The translations under genes were made by a program, and so were the position numbers. From the NCBI GenBank assembly GCA_049840935.1, contig JASGJA010000006.1:36637-100636 (forward strand): 64,000 nucleotides of DNA. The letters run 5' to 3'. Source of the stretch: Mesorhizobium_G sp049840935. GTDB taxonomy: Bacteria > Pseudomonadota > Alphaproteobacteria > Rhizobiales > Rhizobiaceae. The stretch's first letter is position 1. Every line of letters begins with the position of its first letter. Of this stretch, positions 49,126-58,055 are shown one piece after another. The notes under the pieces are model-generated. The model had not been told where the DNA came from. It saw only the letters and a program-made list of their open reading frames with translations, and searched no databases.

Positions 49126-50673
49126 TGTTCCAGGTGGTTTACTCGTCACGTCGTAGACGACGCGGTTAATCCCGCGCACTTCATTGATGATGCGCGTGGC
49201 GGCATTGCCGAGGAAGTTCATATCATAATGATAGAAGTCGGCAGTCATGCCGTCGACGGAAGTCACCGCCCGTAGCGCGCAGACAAATTCATATGTTCTG
49301 CCGTCGCCCATCACGCCAACCGTCTGAACCGGCAATAGCACGGCAAATGCCTGCCAGATCGCGTCGTAAAGGCCAGCCTTGCGAATCTCGTCCAGATAAA
49401 TCGCGTCGGCCTCGCGCAGAATCTCCAGCTTTTCGCGCGTCACGCCACCGGGGCAGCGAATCGCGAGACCTGGTCCGGGGAATGGATGCCGACCGATAAA
49501 CGATTCGGGTAAGCCGAGTTCGCTACCCAACTCGCGCACTTCGTCTTTAAAGAGCTCACGCAGCGGCTCCACCAGCTTCATATTCATGCGCTCTGGCAGA
49601 CCGCCGACATTGTGGTGCGATTTGATCGTCACAGATGGGCCGCCGGTAAAGGACACGCTTTCGATAACATCAGGATAAAGCGTGCCCTGCGCCAGAAAAT
49701 CCGCCCCGCCGAGCTTCTTCGCTTCTTCCTCAAAAACGTCGATAAAGAGACGGCCAATAGTTTTGCGCTTCTTCTCCGGGTCGCTCTCGCCTTCGAGCGC
49801 GCCGATAAACCGGTCAGACGCGTTCACGAGAATCAGCGGCAGATTGTAGTGCTCGCGGAACATGGCCACGACATCGGCGGCTTCGTTCTTCCGCATCAGG
49901 CCGTGGTCGACAAGAATGCAGGTCAGTTGGTCGCCAACCGCCTCATGAATCAACAGCGCTGCAACAGACGAATCGACGCCGCCCGAAAGCGCGCAAATGA
50001 CCTTGCCTTTACCAACCTGTTTGCGGATCGCCTCAACAGCCTGCTCGCGATAAGCGGCCATCGTCCAGTCGCCCTTCAGCCCGACAATTTCACGCACGAA
50101 GTTGCGCAACAGCTTCGCGCCGTCCGGCGTGTGGACGACTTCCGGGTGGAACTGCACGGCATAAAACTTTCGCGCCTCATCGGCGATTGCCGCGAAAGGC
50201 GCCCCCGCTGAAGTTCCCACGATCTTGAAACCGTCGGGTATATTGGTCACGCGGTCACCGTGACTCATCCAAACCTGATGACGCGTCCCCTTCGCCCAAA
50301 CGCCCTCGAACAGCGCACAGTCGTCTTCGATTTCCAGAAACGCCCTGCCGAACTCGCGGTGATGACCGGCTTCAACCTTGCCGCCAAGCTGAGCGCACAT
50401 GGTCTGCTCGCCGTAGCAAATACCGAGCACTGGAACGCCAGCGGAAAACACAACATCCGGCGCGCGCGGGCTTCCGATATCCACGGTAGATGCAGGACTG
50501 CCCGAAAGAATCACGCCCTTAGGTTGGAGTCTTTCAAAAGCTTCGGCAGCAGACTGAAACGGTACGATCTCGGAATAAACGCCTGATTCGCGCACTCGCC
50601 TCGCTATGAGCTGAGTGACCTGGCTGCCGAAATCGATGATGAGGATGGCGTCGGTGTGCGCTGTGTTCTTCAT
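49111..50673 (-). CDS. guaA: GMP synthase (glutamine-hydrolysing)
   Basis: A 520-residue protein that converts XMP, ATP and glutamine to GMP. The glutaminase domain has ILIIDFGSQVTQLIARRVRE, the nucleophile Cys in VLGICYGEQTM, and His-Glu in FHPEVVHTP. The ATP-pyrophosphatase loop is CALSGGVDSSVAALLIHEAV. I start at ATG 50673 (MKNTAHTDAILI). The C-terminal IEWE is standard. The island is inserted at its last codons without changing the protein, but the transcript now runs into the island and lacks the native terminator. Confidence 0.97.
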   Translation of the reverse strand: MKNTAHTDAILIIDFGSQVTQLIARRVRESGVYSEIVPFQSAAEAFERLQPKGVILSGSPASTVDIGSPRAPDVVFSAGVPVLGICYGEQTMCAQLGGKVEAGHHREFGRAFLEIEDDCALFEGVWAKGTRHQVWMSHGDRVTNIPDGFKIVGTSAGAPFAAIADEARKFYAVQFHPEVVHTPDGAKLLRNFVREIVGLKGDWTMAAYREQAVEAIRKQVGKGKVICALSGGVDSSVAALLIHEAVGDQLTCILVDHGLMRKNEAADVVAMFREHYNLPLILVNASDRFIGALEGESDPEKKRKTIGRLFIDVFEEEAKKLGGADFLAQGTLYPDVIESVSFTGGPSVTIKSHHNVGGLPERMNMKLVEPLRELFKDEVRELGSELGLPESFIGRHPFPGPGLAIRCPGGVTREKLEILREADAIYLDEIRKAGLYDAIWQAFAVLLPVQTVGVMGDGRTYEFVCALRAVTSVDGMTADFYHYDMNFLGNAATRIINEVRGINRVVYDVTSKPPGTIEWE

Positions 50674-50780
50674 GGCGGGCATTTAGAGAAAGAACTGAGT
50701 CGACGCAATGGGTTAGACTCAATTGCGAAGAAGTTGAATCGGAAACCTCACGCGGAGATTCAACTTCCTAACATTCAGAT

Positions 50781-51428
50781 TCAACTATTGCGTGCAAACT
50801 CGATTTCGCCAGCCTCGATTGCCAGCGTCAAACGCTCCACTGCGACGGCGAGTTTTTCATCTATTACGTGAAGATATTCGGTCCAGTCGCCGACATGCCG
50901 AAGTTCTGCCACGCCATCCGAAATGCCGCGCAGAGCGATCAGCGGCACGCTGAAATATTGACATGCGCGCAGCACCGAGAACGTTTCCATGTCCACCATA
51001 TCCGCACTGACGGAATCGTAGGCCGTGCCCGAAACGATATTCGCGCCGGTTGAAAGCGAAGCTTCCTTTATCCCCGCAACACGCAGCGGCAGTTCCAGCA
51101 CTTCGGGCAAATCCAGAAACGGCGTTTTGCCTTTTGGAAAGCCGAGCGCAGAAGCGTCCATGTCACGATACGACACCGCTACGGCCTGATAGATTTCCGT
51201 CTGTTCCAGCACGCGACTTCCAGCCGAACCCAGCGACACGACTAGATCGGGCAGGCTCTTCGCCGCCTCCAGCCGGGCAAGTTCAGCCGAAACAACCACA
51301 GCAGCTTCGACCGGCCCAACGCCGGTGATCAGCGGCGCAAACAGCTTTTGCAAATGCGGGCCATATTCCTGGGCGACCGCCATGACGAACAGGACATTAC
51401 GCCCACCTATCGAAACCGCCGCACTCAA
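50781..51428 (-). CDS. 5'-methylthioadenosine/S-adenosylhomocysteine nucleosidase-type phosphorylase
   Basis: A 215-residue PNP/UDP phosphorylase-fold protein. The VLFVMAVAQEYGPHLQKLF start replaces the family's IGIIGAMEEE region, and GVGPVEAAVVVSAEL, SLGSAGSRVLEQTEIY and the catalytic DMVDMETFSVLRACQ with RGISDG match MTA/SAH nucleosidases. Asp in SDG acts as general acid. Only a TTG start at 51428 keeps the first strand, and it overlaps the previous stop by 4 bp, so coupling is likely. Cleaves MTA or SAH to adenine and a thioribose; probable. Confidence 0.87.
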   Translation of the reverse strand: MSAAVSIGGRNVLFVMAVAQEYGPHLQKLFAPLITGVGPVEAAVVVSAELARLEAAKSLPDLVVSLGSAGSRVLEQTEIYQAVAVSYRDMDASALGFPKGKTPFLDLPEVLELPLRVAGIKEASLSTGANIVSGTAYDSVSADMVDMETFSVLRACQYFSVPLIALRGISDGVAELRHVGDWTEYLHVIDEKLAVAVERLTLAIEAGEIEFARNS

Positions 51429-51880
51429 CCTTCAATGCCTTCGCGGCCGGTGATGGTCATCAGCGTGCCGGTCATGGTCGCGATCAGTTTCGCCTCGCCG
51501 TCGCTGATGGCATAGGCTTCGCCATCGGCAACTATGATCGTACGTCCCGGCTTCGTGACTGATCCGCGGAAAAGGAAGCGATCCCCCTTCCCCGGCGCGA
51601 GCAGATTCACCTTGAACTCAATCGTCAGAACGCCCGCGCTCGGCGGCATCAGCGTATAGGCTGCATAGCCGCACGCCGAATCCAGTGCTGCCGATATAAT
51701 GCCCGCATGCAGGAAACCGTGCTGCTGTGTCAGCGCATCCGAAAACGGCATTTCGATTTCGATTGTGCCGGGCGCTACGAGCGTAAGCTCCGCGCCCACT
51801 GTCGCCATTGCTTTTTGTTTGGCGAATGAGCTGCGAACGCGCTCGTCGAAGTCCTCTGCCGGTACGATCTTGGCTGCCAT
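51425..51880 (-). CDS. PaaI-like hotdog-fold thioesterase
   Basis: A 151-residue single-hotdog protein: the helix DALTQQHGFLHAGIISAALD with the catalytic acid region near HGFLHAG, then ACGYAAYTLMPPSAGVLTIE and KPGRTIIVADGEAYAISDG strands. The family hydrolyses acyl- or phenylacetyl-CoA thioesters; substrate cannot be assigned here. It precedes the nucleosidase in the same direction with overlapping stop and start. Confidence 0.88.
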   Translation of the reverse strand: MAAKIVPAEDFDERVRSSFAKQKAMATVGAELTLVAPGTIEIEMPFSDALTQQHGFLHAGIISAALDSACGYAAYTLMPPSAGVLTIEFKVNLLAPGKGDRFLFRGSVTKPGRTIIVADGEAYAISDGEAKLIATMTGTLMTITGREGIEG

Positions 51881-51979
51881 CTATATTTCCCCCGACTCTG
51901 CCATAGCAGAGCCGCTGCTCAACATTCCAGCAGTCTAGATCATTTTTGTGCGGTGCAACAATGCTTATTCAACAGGGCC

Positions 51980-53820
51980 TTATTCGTCGGGCAACCTGCG
52001 CACCGCGCCCTTGTCGGCGCTCGTGGCGAATGCCGCATAGGCCCGCAGCGCCTTCGTCACATTGCGCTTGCGCTTTTCGACAGGTTTCCAGCCATTCGCA
52101 TCCTGCTCTTTGCGACGCTGTGCCAGTTCCACATCGCTAATTGCGAGATTGATCGTGCGGTTCGGAATGTCGATCTCGATCGTATCGCCATTACGCACCA
52201 GCCCGATTGCGCCACCCTCCGCTGCTTCCGGCGAAACGTGGCCGATGGAAAGGCCGGACGTGCCGCCCGAAAACCGCCCATCGGTCAAGAGCGCGCAGGC
52301 TTTGCCCAAACCCTTGGATTTCAGGTAGCTGGTTGGGTAGAGCATTTCCTGCATACCCGGACCGCCGCAAGGACCTTCGTAGCGGATAACCACGACATCG
52401 CCCGCATTCACCTCGTTGGAGAGAATGCCTTTGACCGCCGAATCCTGACTTTCGAAAACTTTCGCCGTGCCGGTGAATTTCAAAATGCTTTCATCCACGC
52501 CAGCGGTCTTCACCACGCAGCCATTGAGCGCGATATTTCCCTTGAGAACCGCCAGCCCGCCATCCTTGGAGAACGGGTATTCGACCGAGCGAATAACGCC
52601 CTTCTCGCCGTCAGTGTCCAGATCGTCCCATCGCGCTTCCTGACTGAAACGCGACCTGCGTCGGAATCCCTGCCCGGCGCAGCGCGGAAGAATTTGCGTA
52701 CCGTTTCTGAATTGGTGCGCGTGATGTCCCATCTGTCGATTGCGTCACCAAGCGTCGTCGTGTGCACAGTCGGACAATCGCGATTGATCAACCCGCCGCG
52801 CTCCAGTTCGCCCAGAATGCGCATGATGCCGCCTGCGCGGTGCACGTCTTCCATGTGAACATCGTTCTTGGCTGGCGCGACTTTTGACAGGCACGGCACT
52901 TTCCGTGACAGCCGATCGATATCGTCCATCGTGAAATCGACTTCGCCTTCCAGCGCCGCCGCCAGAATATGCAAAACGGTGTTGGTAGAACCGCCCATGG
53001 CAATGTCCAGCGCCATTGCGTTCTCAAACGCCGCCTTGGACGCGATTGTTCTTGGCAGAGCCGTCTCATCGTCCTGCTCGTACCAACGTTGCGCCAGATC
53101 GACGATCAAGTGCCCCGCCTCCACGAACAGGCGGCGGCGGTCGGCATGGGTCGCCAGCGTTGAGCCATTGCCCGGCAGCGACAAGCCGAGCGCTTCCGTC
53201 AAACAGTTCATCGAGTTGGCGGTGAACATACCCGAGCACGAGCCACATGTCGGGCACGCCGAGCGCTCGATGGCTTTCACATCGTCGTCGGAAACCTTGT
53301 CGTCTGCTGCCGCGACCATGGCGTCCACCAAATCGAGCGCGTGCTTCTTGCCAGCCAGAACGACCTTGCCCGCTTCCATCGGTCCGCCAGAGACAAACAC
53401 AGTCGGGATGTTGAGCCGCAGCGAAGCCATCAACATGCCGGGTGTGATCTTGTCGCAATTCGAGATGCAGACCATCGCGTCAGCGCAGTGTGCGTTGACC
53501 ATATATTCCACGCTGTCGGCGATCAGTTCACGCGAGGGCAGCGAATAAAGCATGCCGTCATGGCCCATCGCGATGCCGTCATCGACTGCAATGGTGTTGA
53601 ATTCTTTTGCCACGCCGCCCGCGTTTTCGATTTCGCGCGCTACGAGCTGGCCAAGGTCTTTCAGATGCACATGGCCCGGCACGAACTGCGTGAAGGAATT
53701 GACCACGGCGATAATTGGCTTGCCGAAATCGCCGTCCTTCATACCGGTCGCGCGCCAAAGTCCCCGCGCGCCAGCCATATTGCGTCCGTGAGTAGTCGTG
53801 CGTGAGCGATATGCAGGCAT
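51980..53820 (-). pseudogene. ilvD: Dihydroxy-acid dehydratase (IlvD) with two single-base insertions
   Basis: From ATG 53820 (MPAYRSRTTTHGRNMAGARG) the first part reads normally with the cluster/magnesium region (NCDKITPGMLMA and ACPTCGSCSGMFTANSMN). The frame breaks at about 52650-52665, where FFRAAPGGIPTQVAFSQ would be expected: GGCAGGGATT stands for GGCGGGATT and GCGTTTCAGTC for GCGTTTAGTC. The remainder (to 51980) resumes as EARWDDLDTDGEKGVIRSVE and ends in EGAVRRLPDE-type sequence. The corrected length of 612 residues is normal. It dehydrates dihydroxy acids in isoleucine and valine synthesis, so a true break would cause auxotrophy; a sequence error is more likely. Confidence 0.9.
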
Positions 53821-53934
53821 TTTCGTTTCCAATCCGTCTGTAAGCGCAGCTAACTAGCGGAAAATGGCTAAAACGTCACGGAAAAAGCACGATTATTTCC
53901 TTCGCCCATTTAAGGAGCGAACCCTGCCCGTGCA

Positions 53935-55260
53935 CTAAGCCACTCTCGTCAACGCTGCGAAATAGAATCCGTCCGTGCCGCTCAGTTTCGGGCTAAGGCG
54001 AATGCCTCCCGTCGCATCCACACGCGCCAAATCAACCGCTCGCGGAAAGCACTCACTCCACAACGCGACGTGGTCGACAATCTCAAATGCCTTGTTGCGC
54101 GCAGCGAACGCCGCTAACTGGTCGCGGTTCTCAGCATCGAACACAGAGCAGGTAATATAGACGAGCCGCCCGCCCGGCTTCACAAACCGGCTGGCCTTGT
54201 CCAAAATATCCGCCTGTTCGCGGCACCTTTGCTCAACTTGTTTCTGACTTAGCCTCCACTTCGCATCGGGCCTGCGTCGCCACGTACCAGAGCCGGTGCA
54301 AGGCGCGTCGATCAGCACGATGTCCATGCTGCCAACAAGCGGTTCAAGTTCCGCCGCGCGCGCCACCACTTCGACGTTGCGAACTTCCGAGCGCCGCAAA
54401 CGATCAAAGATCGGCGCCAGCCGCTGCTTTTCAGAATCATGCGCGACAATGCGGCCTTCATTCTTCATGATCGCCGCTAGCGCCAACGTCTTGCCGCCAC
54501 CGCCCGCGCAATAATCCAGCACCTGCATTCCGGGCTTCGCGCCCGCCAGTTCGGCGGCAATCTGCGAGCCTTCGTCCTGAATCTCGAACCAACCCTTCTG
54601 GAATGCAGGTTCCGCCTGCACGTTCGGATGCCGTCCACCACCTGCAATCGGCGCGATGCGCACGCCTTGCGAGGCAATCCGCATCGGCGCGATGCGCACG
54701 CCTTGCGAGGCAATCCGCATCGGCGCGGCACCCGTCTCGCCAAGTTCACCCAACACCGTTTCGCGATCTGAAAGCAGCGTATTCACGCGCAAGTCGAGCG
54801 GCGGACGCTCGCCCAGTCCCGCCGCTTCATCCACCCACGCGTCACCAAACGCGGCCTGAAGGTGCGGCACGACCCAATCGGGGCAATCCGCTCGCATCTC
54901 ATCTGGCATTTCTTCGCGCAAACGGCTTTGCACGCCCGCCAACTCAACCGCATTCAGCGGTTCGGGCGCAAAGCGATCGCCTGTCAGTTCCTTATTAATA
55001 GCATCAGGCGAAAGACCCCATTCCAGCAGCAGCGCACCAAAAGCCTGCCCGCGCGCGCTGTTGTCGCCAGTCAGCCAGGTCGCCGAAAATTTCCGGCGCA
55101 GCGCATCGTAAACAATATTGCCAATCGCGCCGCGATCACCCGACCCCGCAAAGCGATGCGACAGGCCCCAATCCTTCAGCGCTTCCGCAACCGGTCTGCG
55201 CCGCTGCTCCATATCCTGCAAAACTTCGATGGCTGCTGCCAGCCTGCCGCCCAATCTCAT
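53935..55260 (-). CDS. RsmB/NOP-family rRNA cytosine-C5 methyltransferase with an internal tandem repeat
   Basis: About 441 residues from ATG 55260 (MRLGGRLAAAIEVLQDMEQR); the open frame before it has no family sequence. The N-terminal RNA-binding part is followed by the SAM domain: LDYCAGGGGKTLALAAIM (motif I), VLIDAPCTGSGTWRRRPDAK (motif IV with the Pro-Cys) and YITCSVFDAENRDQL (motif VI Thr-Cys). Between residues about 180-205 a 12-residue unit, APMRIASQGVRI, occurs twice in tandem because of a 36-bp duplication at 54650-54721. The active site lies beyond the repeat, so function may be kept. Confidence 0.9.
   Translation of the reverse strand: MRLGGRLAAAIEVLQDMEQRRRPVAEALKDWGLSHRFAGSGDRGAIGNIVYDALRRKFSATWLTGDNSARGQAFGALLLEWGLSPDAINKELTGDRFAPEPLNAVELAGVQSRLREEMPDEMRADCPDWVVPHLQAAFGDAWVDEAAGLGERPPLDLRVNTLLSDRETVLGELGETGAAPMRIASQGVRIAPMRIASQGVRIAPIAGGGRHPNVQAEPAFQKGWFEIQDEGSQIAAELAGAKPGMQVLDYCAGGGGKTLALAAIMKNEGRIVAHDSEKQRLAPIFDRLRRSEVRNVEVVARAAELEPLVGSMDIVLIDAPCTGSGTWRRRPDAKWRLSQKQVEQRCREQADILDKASRFVKPGGRLVYITCSVFDAENRDQLAAFAARNKAFEIVDHVALWSECFPRAVDLARVDATGGIRLSPKLSGTDGFYFAALTRVA
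54650..54721. repeat. Perfect 36-bp tandem duplication inside the RsmB-like gene
   Basis: Two identical 36-bp units (54650-54685 and 54686-54721) beginning GGCGCGATGCGCACGCCTTG. The unit length is a multiple of three, so the reading frame is kept and 12 residues are added. Confidence 0.92.
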
Positions 55261-55444
55261 CTCGGTGATCCGATCCCGGTTGACCCGTTTGCGCCTAGCT
55301 AACCCCCTGCCCGCGATCACGCAAGGAAGCGTCGCCGAAACATCGTTGAATTGCTCTCGCTGCCCATTCTTTGTGCAATGTATGCGCGCTAAAATGTCGC
55401 GCGAATCAACTCTCCGTTGTGGAGCCTGAGTGAGGGGAATGCGC

Positions 55445-56116
55445 ATGAAGAAGTATCTGGCCGAATTGATCGGCACCTTTCTACTTGTTTTCTTGGGTAC
55501 CGCATCGGTCGTGCTTGGTGGATTGGGCACCGCACTGCCCGTCGGCCAAGGTTTCATCGGTCTGGCTTTCGGCATCGGCGTGATTTCTGCGGCCTACGCC
55601 ATCGGACCCGTATCCGGCGCGCATCTCAATCCGGCTGTAACGGTCGGCGTTTTTCTGGCGGGGCGCATGCCCGCCAGTGATGTCGTCGGCTATATCGTCG
55701 CGCAGATCATCGGTGCGATCATCGCGACACTCGCGCTCGTCATCATCTGCACCGGCCATGCAACGCCCGTAACGAATTACGGCGCGAATGGCTGGGATCC
55801 GGCCGCGTGGAGCACTGTCGGTGCATTCCTTGTCGAAGCGATTGCCACCTTTGTGTTCGTGCTGGTTATCCTCGGCGTAACTGCGGAAAAGCATTCCACT
55901 GCGTTTGCCGGACTCGTCATCGGCCTGACGCTGGCTGCCATTCACTTCGCGGTGATTCCGGTCACGGGAACCTCGGTTAATCCTGCCCGCTCGATTGGCC
56001 CTGCGCTGTTCTCAACGGGCGCGATGGGGCAGCTCTGGCTGTTCATCGTCGCTCCGCTGGTCGGCGGCGCCATCGCGGGCATCGTCGCCAAAACCCGCGC
56101 GTATGAGTTGGAATAA
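55445..56116 (+). CDS. Aquaporin (MIP family, AqpZ-like)
   Basis: A 223-residue channel. Both half-helix motifs are present: HLNPAVTVGVF (first NPA) and TSVNPARSIGPALF (second NPA with the pore Arg). Six hydrophobic segments are evident and the His in IHFAVIPVTGTSVNPARS fits a water-selective filter. I chose ATG 55445 because GAGGGG is then 7 bases upstream; an ATG at 55439 would be too close. Divergent from the methyltransferase gene with a 184-bp gap. An orthodox aquaporin rather than a glycerol channel is likely. Confidence 0.93.
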   Translation: MKKYLAELIGTFLLVFLGTASVVLGGLGTALPVGQGFIGLAFGIGVISAAYAIGPVSGAHLNPAVTVGVFLAGRMPASDVVGYIVAQIIGAIIATLALVIICTGHATPVTNYGANGWDPAAWSTVGAFLVEAIATFVFVLVILGVTAEKHSTAFAGLVIGLTLAAIHFAVIPVTGTSVNPARSIGPALFSTGAMGQLWLFIVAPLVGGAIAGIVAKTRAYELE

Positions 56117-56184
56117 AAAAGAGAAATCCGACGCTGGTTTCAATCGCCATCGCGGCGAACGGAGCGAGGCGTTGAGCAAATCCT

Positions 56185-56232
56185 CCTTCTCCCTGTTTAC
56201 GGGGAGAAGGTCGCGGCAGCGGGATGAGGGGC
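56185..56232. repeat. Intergenic palindromic repeat (copy near hisG)
   Basis: CCTTCTCCCTG and GGGGAGAAGG form a hairpin followed by TCGCGGCAGCGGGATGAGGG. The reverse complement resembles 61648-61673 (CCCCTCATCCGCCTGCCGGC). It resembles short repeats that I recall from intergenic regions of Rhizobiales. Confidence 0.55.
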
Positions 56233-56247
56233 AATTGAGAAGCGGCT

Positions 56248-56943
56248 TTAGTCCGCTCTGACCTTTCGTACGATGCTCTCCAACACCGCCGCGTCATCCG
56301 CGCTTCGCGCGCATTTCGACGCCACCAGACACGCCTGCGAGCGCAAAATCACCCCATCGCTCAGTATCTTGAGATGGTTCGCTTTCAGCGTCGAACCGGT
56401 CGTCGTGATATCCACGATCACGTCCGCCGATCCGGCGGCCGGAGCGCCTTCCGTCGCGCCGAGGCTTTCGACGATCCGGTAAACCTGAATCCCATGCATT
56501 TGCGAGAAGAACTGCTGCGTCAGCCGCCAGTATTTTGTGGCAATGCGCAGCCGCCGCCCGTGACGCTGGCGAAACTCCGCCGCCACATCATCCAGATCGC
56601 CCATCGTATCCACGTCGAGCCAGATATCCGGCACGGCCACAACCACGTCCGCAAAACCGAATCCCAGCCGCGCAGCTATTTCTGCGCGGTTTTCCCAGTC
56701 GGCCACGTTCTCGCGCAGCAAATCCTCGCCGGTTATGCCGAGATCAACAGCGCCACGGCCCAGTTCGCCCGCAATCTCCGAAGCCGAGAGGAACGATACC
56801 TCCACGCCCTCATGACCCTCCAGTCGGGCCTTATATTTGCGATCATCGGCAGGTAGCGCGATATTCAAACCCGCACGCTCGAACACGGCCAGCGATTGCT
56901 CGCGCAGCCTGCCTTTGGATGGAATGGCGAGGGTGATGCTCAT
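56248..56943 (-). CDS. hisG: ATP phosphoribosyltransferase catalytic subunit, short form
   Basis: A 231-residue HisG of the short type that lacks the C-terminal regulatory domain and needs HisZ. Start SITLAIPSKGRLREQSLAVF and the PRPP-binding motif GTADVIVDITTTGSTLKANH-like segment (SADVIVDITTTGSTLKANH) are evident. It condenses ATP and PRPP in the first step of histidine synthesis. It overlaps the end of hisZ by 4 bp, so it is coupled with its regulatory partner. Confidence 0.96.
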   Translation of the reverse strand: MSITLAIPSKGRLREQSLAVFERAGLNIALPADDRKYKARLEGHEGVEVSFLSASEIAGELGRGAVDLGITGEDLLRENVADWENRAEIAARLGFGFADVVVAVPDIWLDVDTMGDLDDVAAEFRQRHGRRLRIATKYWRLTQQFFSQMHGIQVYRIVESLGATEGAPAAGSADVIVDITTTGSTLKANHLKILSDGVILRSQACLVASKCARSADDAAVLESIVRKVRAD

Positions 56944-58055
56944 TGCGCACCCCGCAATGCGTCGATGCGGTCCAGCCAGACCGAAAAGCCAACGCCCGGA
57001 ATCGGTTGGCGCGCGCCGAGCATAGTCAGCAGGCGATCATAACGTCCCCCGCCCGCCAGCGGACGATCCGCGCCCGGTCCGGCAATCTCGAACACAAGGC
57101 CGGTGTAATAATCCAGCGGACGCCCGAATGCGGCGTCATATGTAACCTCATCCAGCGGCACTGCCTCGCTGCGCAGCGCTTCAAGCCGCGCGGAAAACCC
57201 GGCCAACGCCTTGCCGAGCGAAAGCCCCGCCTCACTCGCGAAGGCTTCCAGCTTCGCCGTCGCCTGCTCCACCGGCACGCGAATTGCGAGGAAACAGCGT
57301 AGCGCGTCGAATGCCGCAGGCGACAGTTGTACGCTTGCAAGTTCGGCCTTTTCCACCAGCCTGCGCGCTATTTCCTCCGGCGTGCGCCCAGCGGTCAGCG
57401 GAATGCCCGCTGTGTGCATTCCTTGCGTAACATGTTCCACCAGCGCGGCCTCATCGCCACCCGCAACCAGCAATGCCGCCGGTCCCGCAAGCGCCTTGGT
57501 GCGCGATTGACTGCCAAGATCGGCCAGCGCAGCATCCAGCATCGCCGTCGAACCAAACGCGCGCGCCAGCCGCATCCTCCAGCCACGCGGCAGGCCGAGC
57601 GCACCTAGCACAGCCTCGAACAGCGCCTGATCGCCCAGCGTCACCGCAAGTTGCTGCCCCGGCAAAACCTTATGCAGCAGCGCATAGGCATCCCCGACCG
57701 AACGCGCGTCCGCTTCGGCTGCGTTCGTATCGCCGAGATCTTCAATACCCGCTTGAAAGAATTCCGGCCTTCCGTCGCGCCTCTGGCGAAACACTTCGCC
57801 CAGATAGGAATATCGGCGCGGCGTATCGGCCTTGCTCGCAATGTGGTCGAGACAGACTGGAATGGTAAATTCCGGTCGCAGGCAAAGCTGCTCACCCGTT
57901 TCGCTTTCGGTCAGAAAAATGCGCCGCCGCAAATCCTCGCCCGCAATATCCAGAAAAGGATCGGCAGGCTGCACGATTGCAACGTCCGCAGGTTCCGCAC
58001 CGCGTGTAGCAAACAACGCCCTGATATCGGCGGCAATTGCGGGCAGGCGTATCAT
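56940..58055 (-). CDS. hisZ: ATP phosphoribosyltransferase regulatory subunit
   Basis: A 371-residue HisRS-like paralogue. Class II motif 2 (FGEVFRQRRDGRPEFFQAGI-type stretch, YSYLGEVFRQRRDGRPEFFQ) and motif 3 (YDAAFGRPLDYYTGLVFEIA) are recognisable, yet the anticodon-binding domain of HisS is absent. HisZ forms an octameric complex with short HisG and mediates histidine feedback. It overlaps both hisG (4 bp) and hisS (4 bp), giving the order hisS-hisZ-hisG. Confidence 0.95.
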   Translation of the reverse strand: MIRLPAIAADIRALFATRGAEPADVAIVQPADPFLDIAGEDLRRRIFLTESETGEQLCLRPEFTIPVCLDHIASKADTPRRYSYLGEVFRQRRDGRPEFFQAGIEDLGDTNAAEADARSVGDAYALLHKVLPGQQLAVTLGDQALFEAVLGALGLPRGWRMRLARAFGSTAMLDAALADLGSQSRTKALAGPAALLVAGGDEAALVEHVTQGMHTAGIPLTAGRTPEEIARRLVEKAELASVQLSPAAFDALRCFLAIRVPVEQATAKLEAFASEAGLSLGKALAGFSARLEALRSEAVPLDEVTYDAAFGRPLDYYTGLVFEIAGPGADRPLAGGGRYDRLLTMLGARQPIPGVGFSVWLDRIDALRGAQ

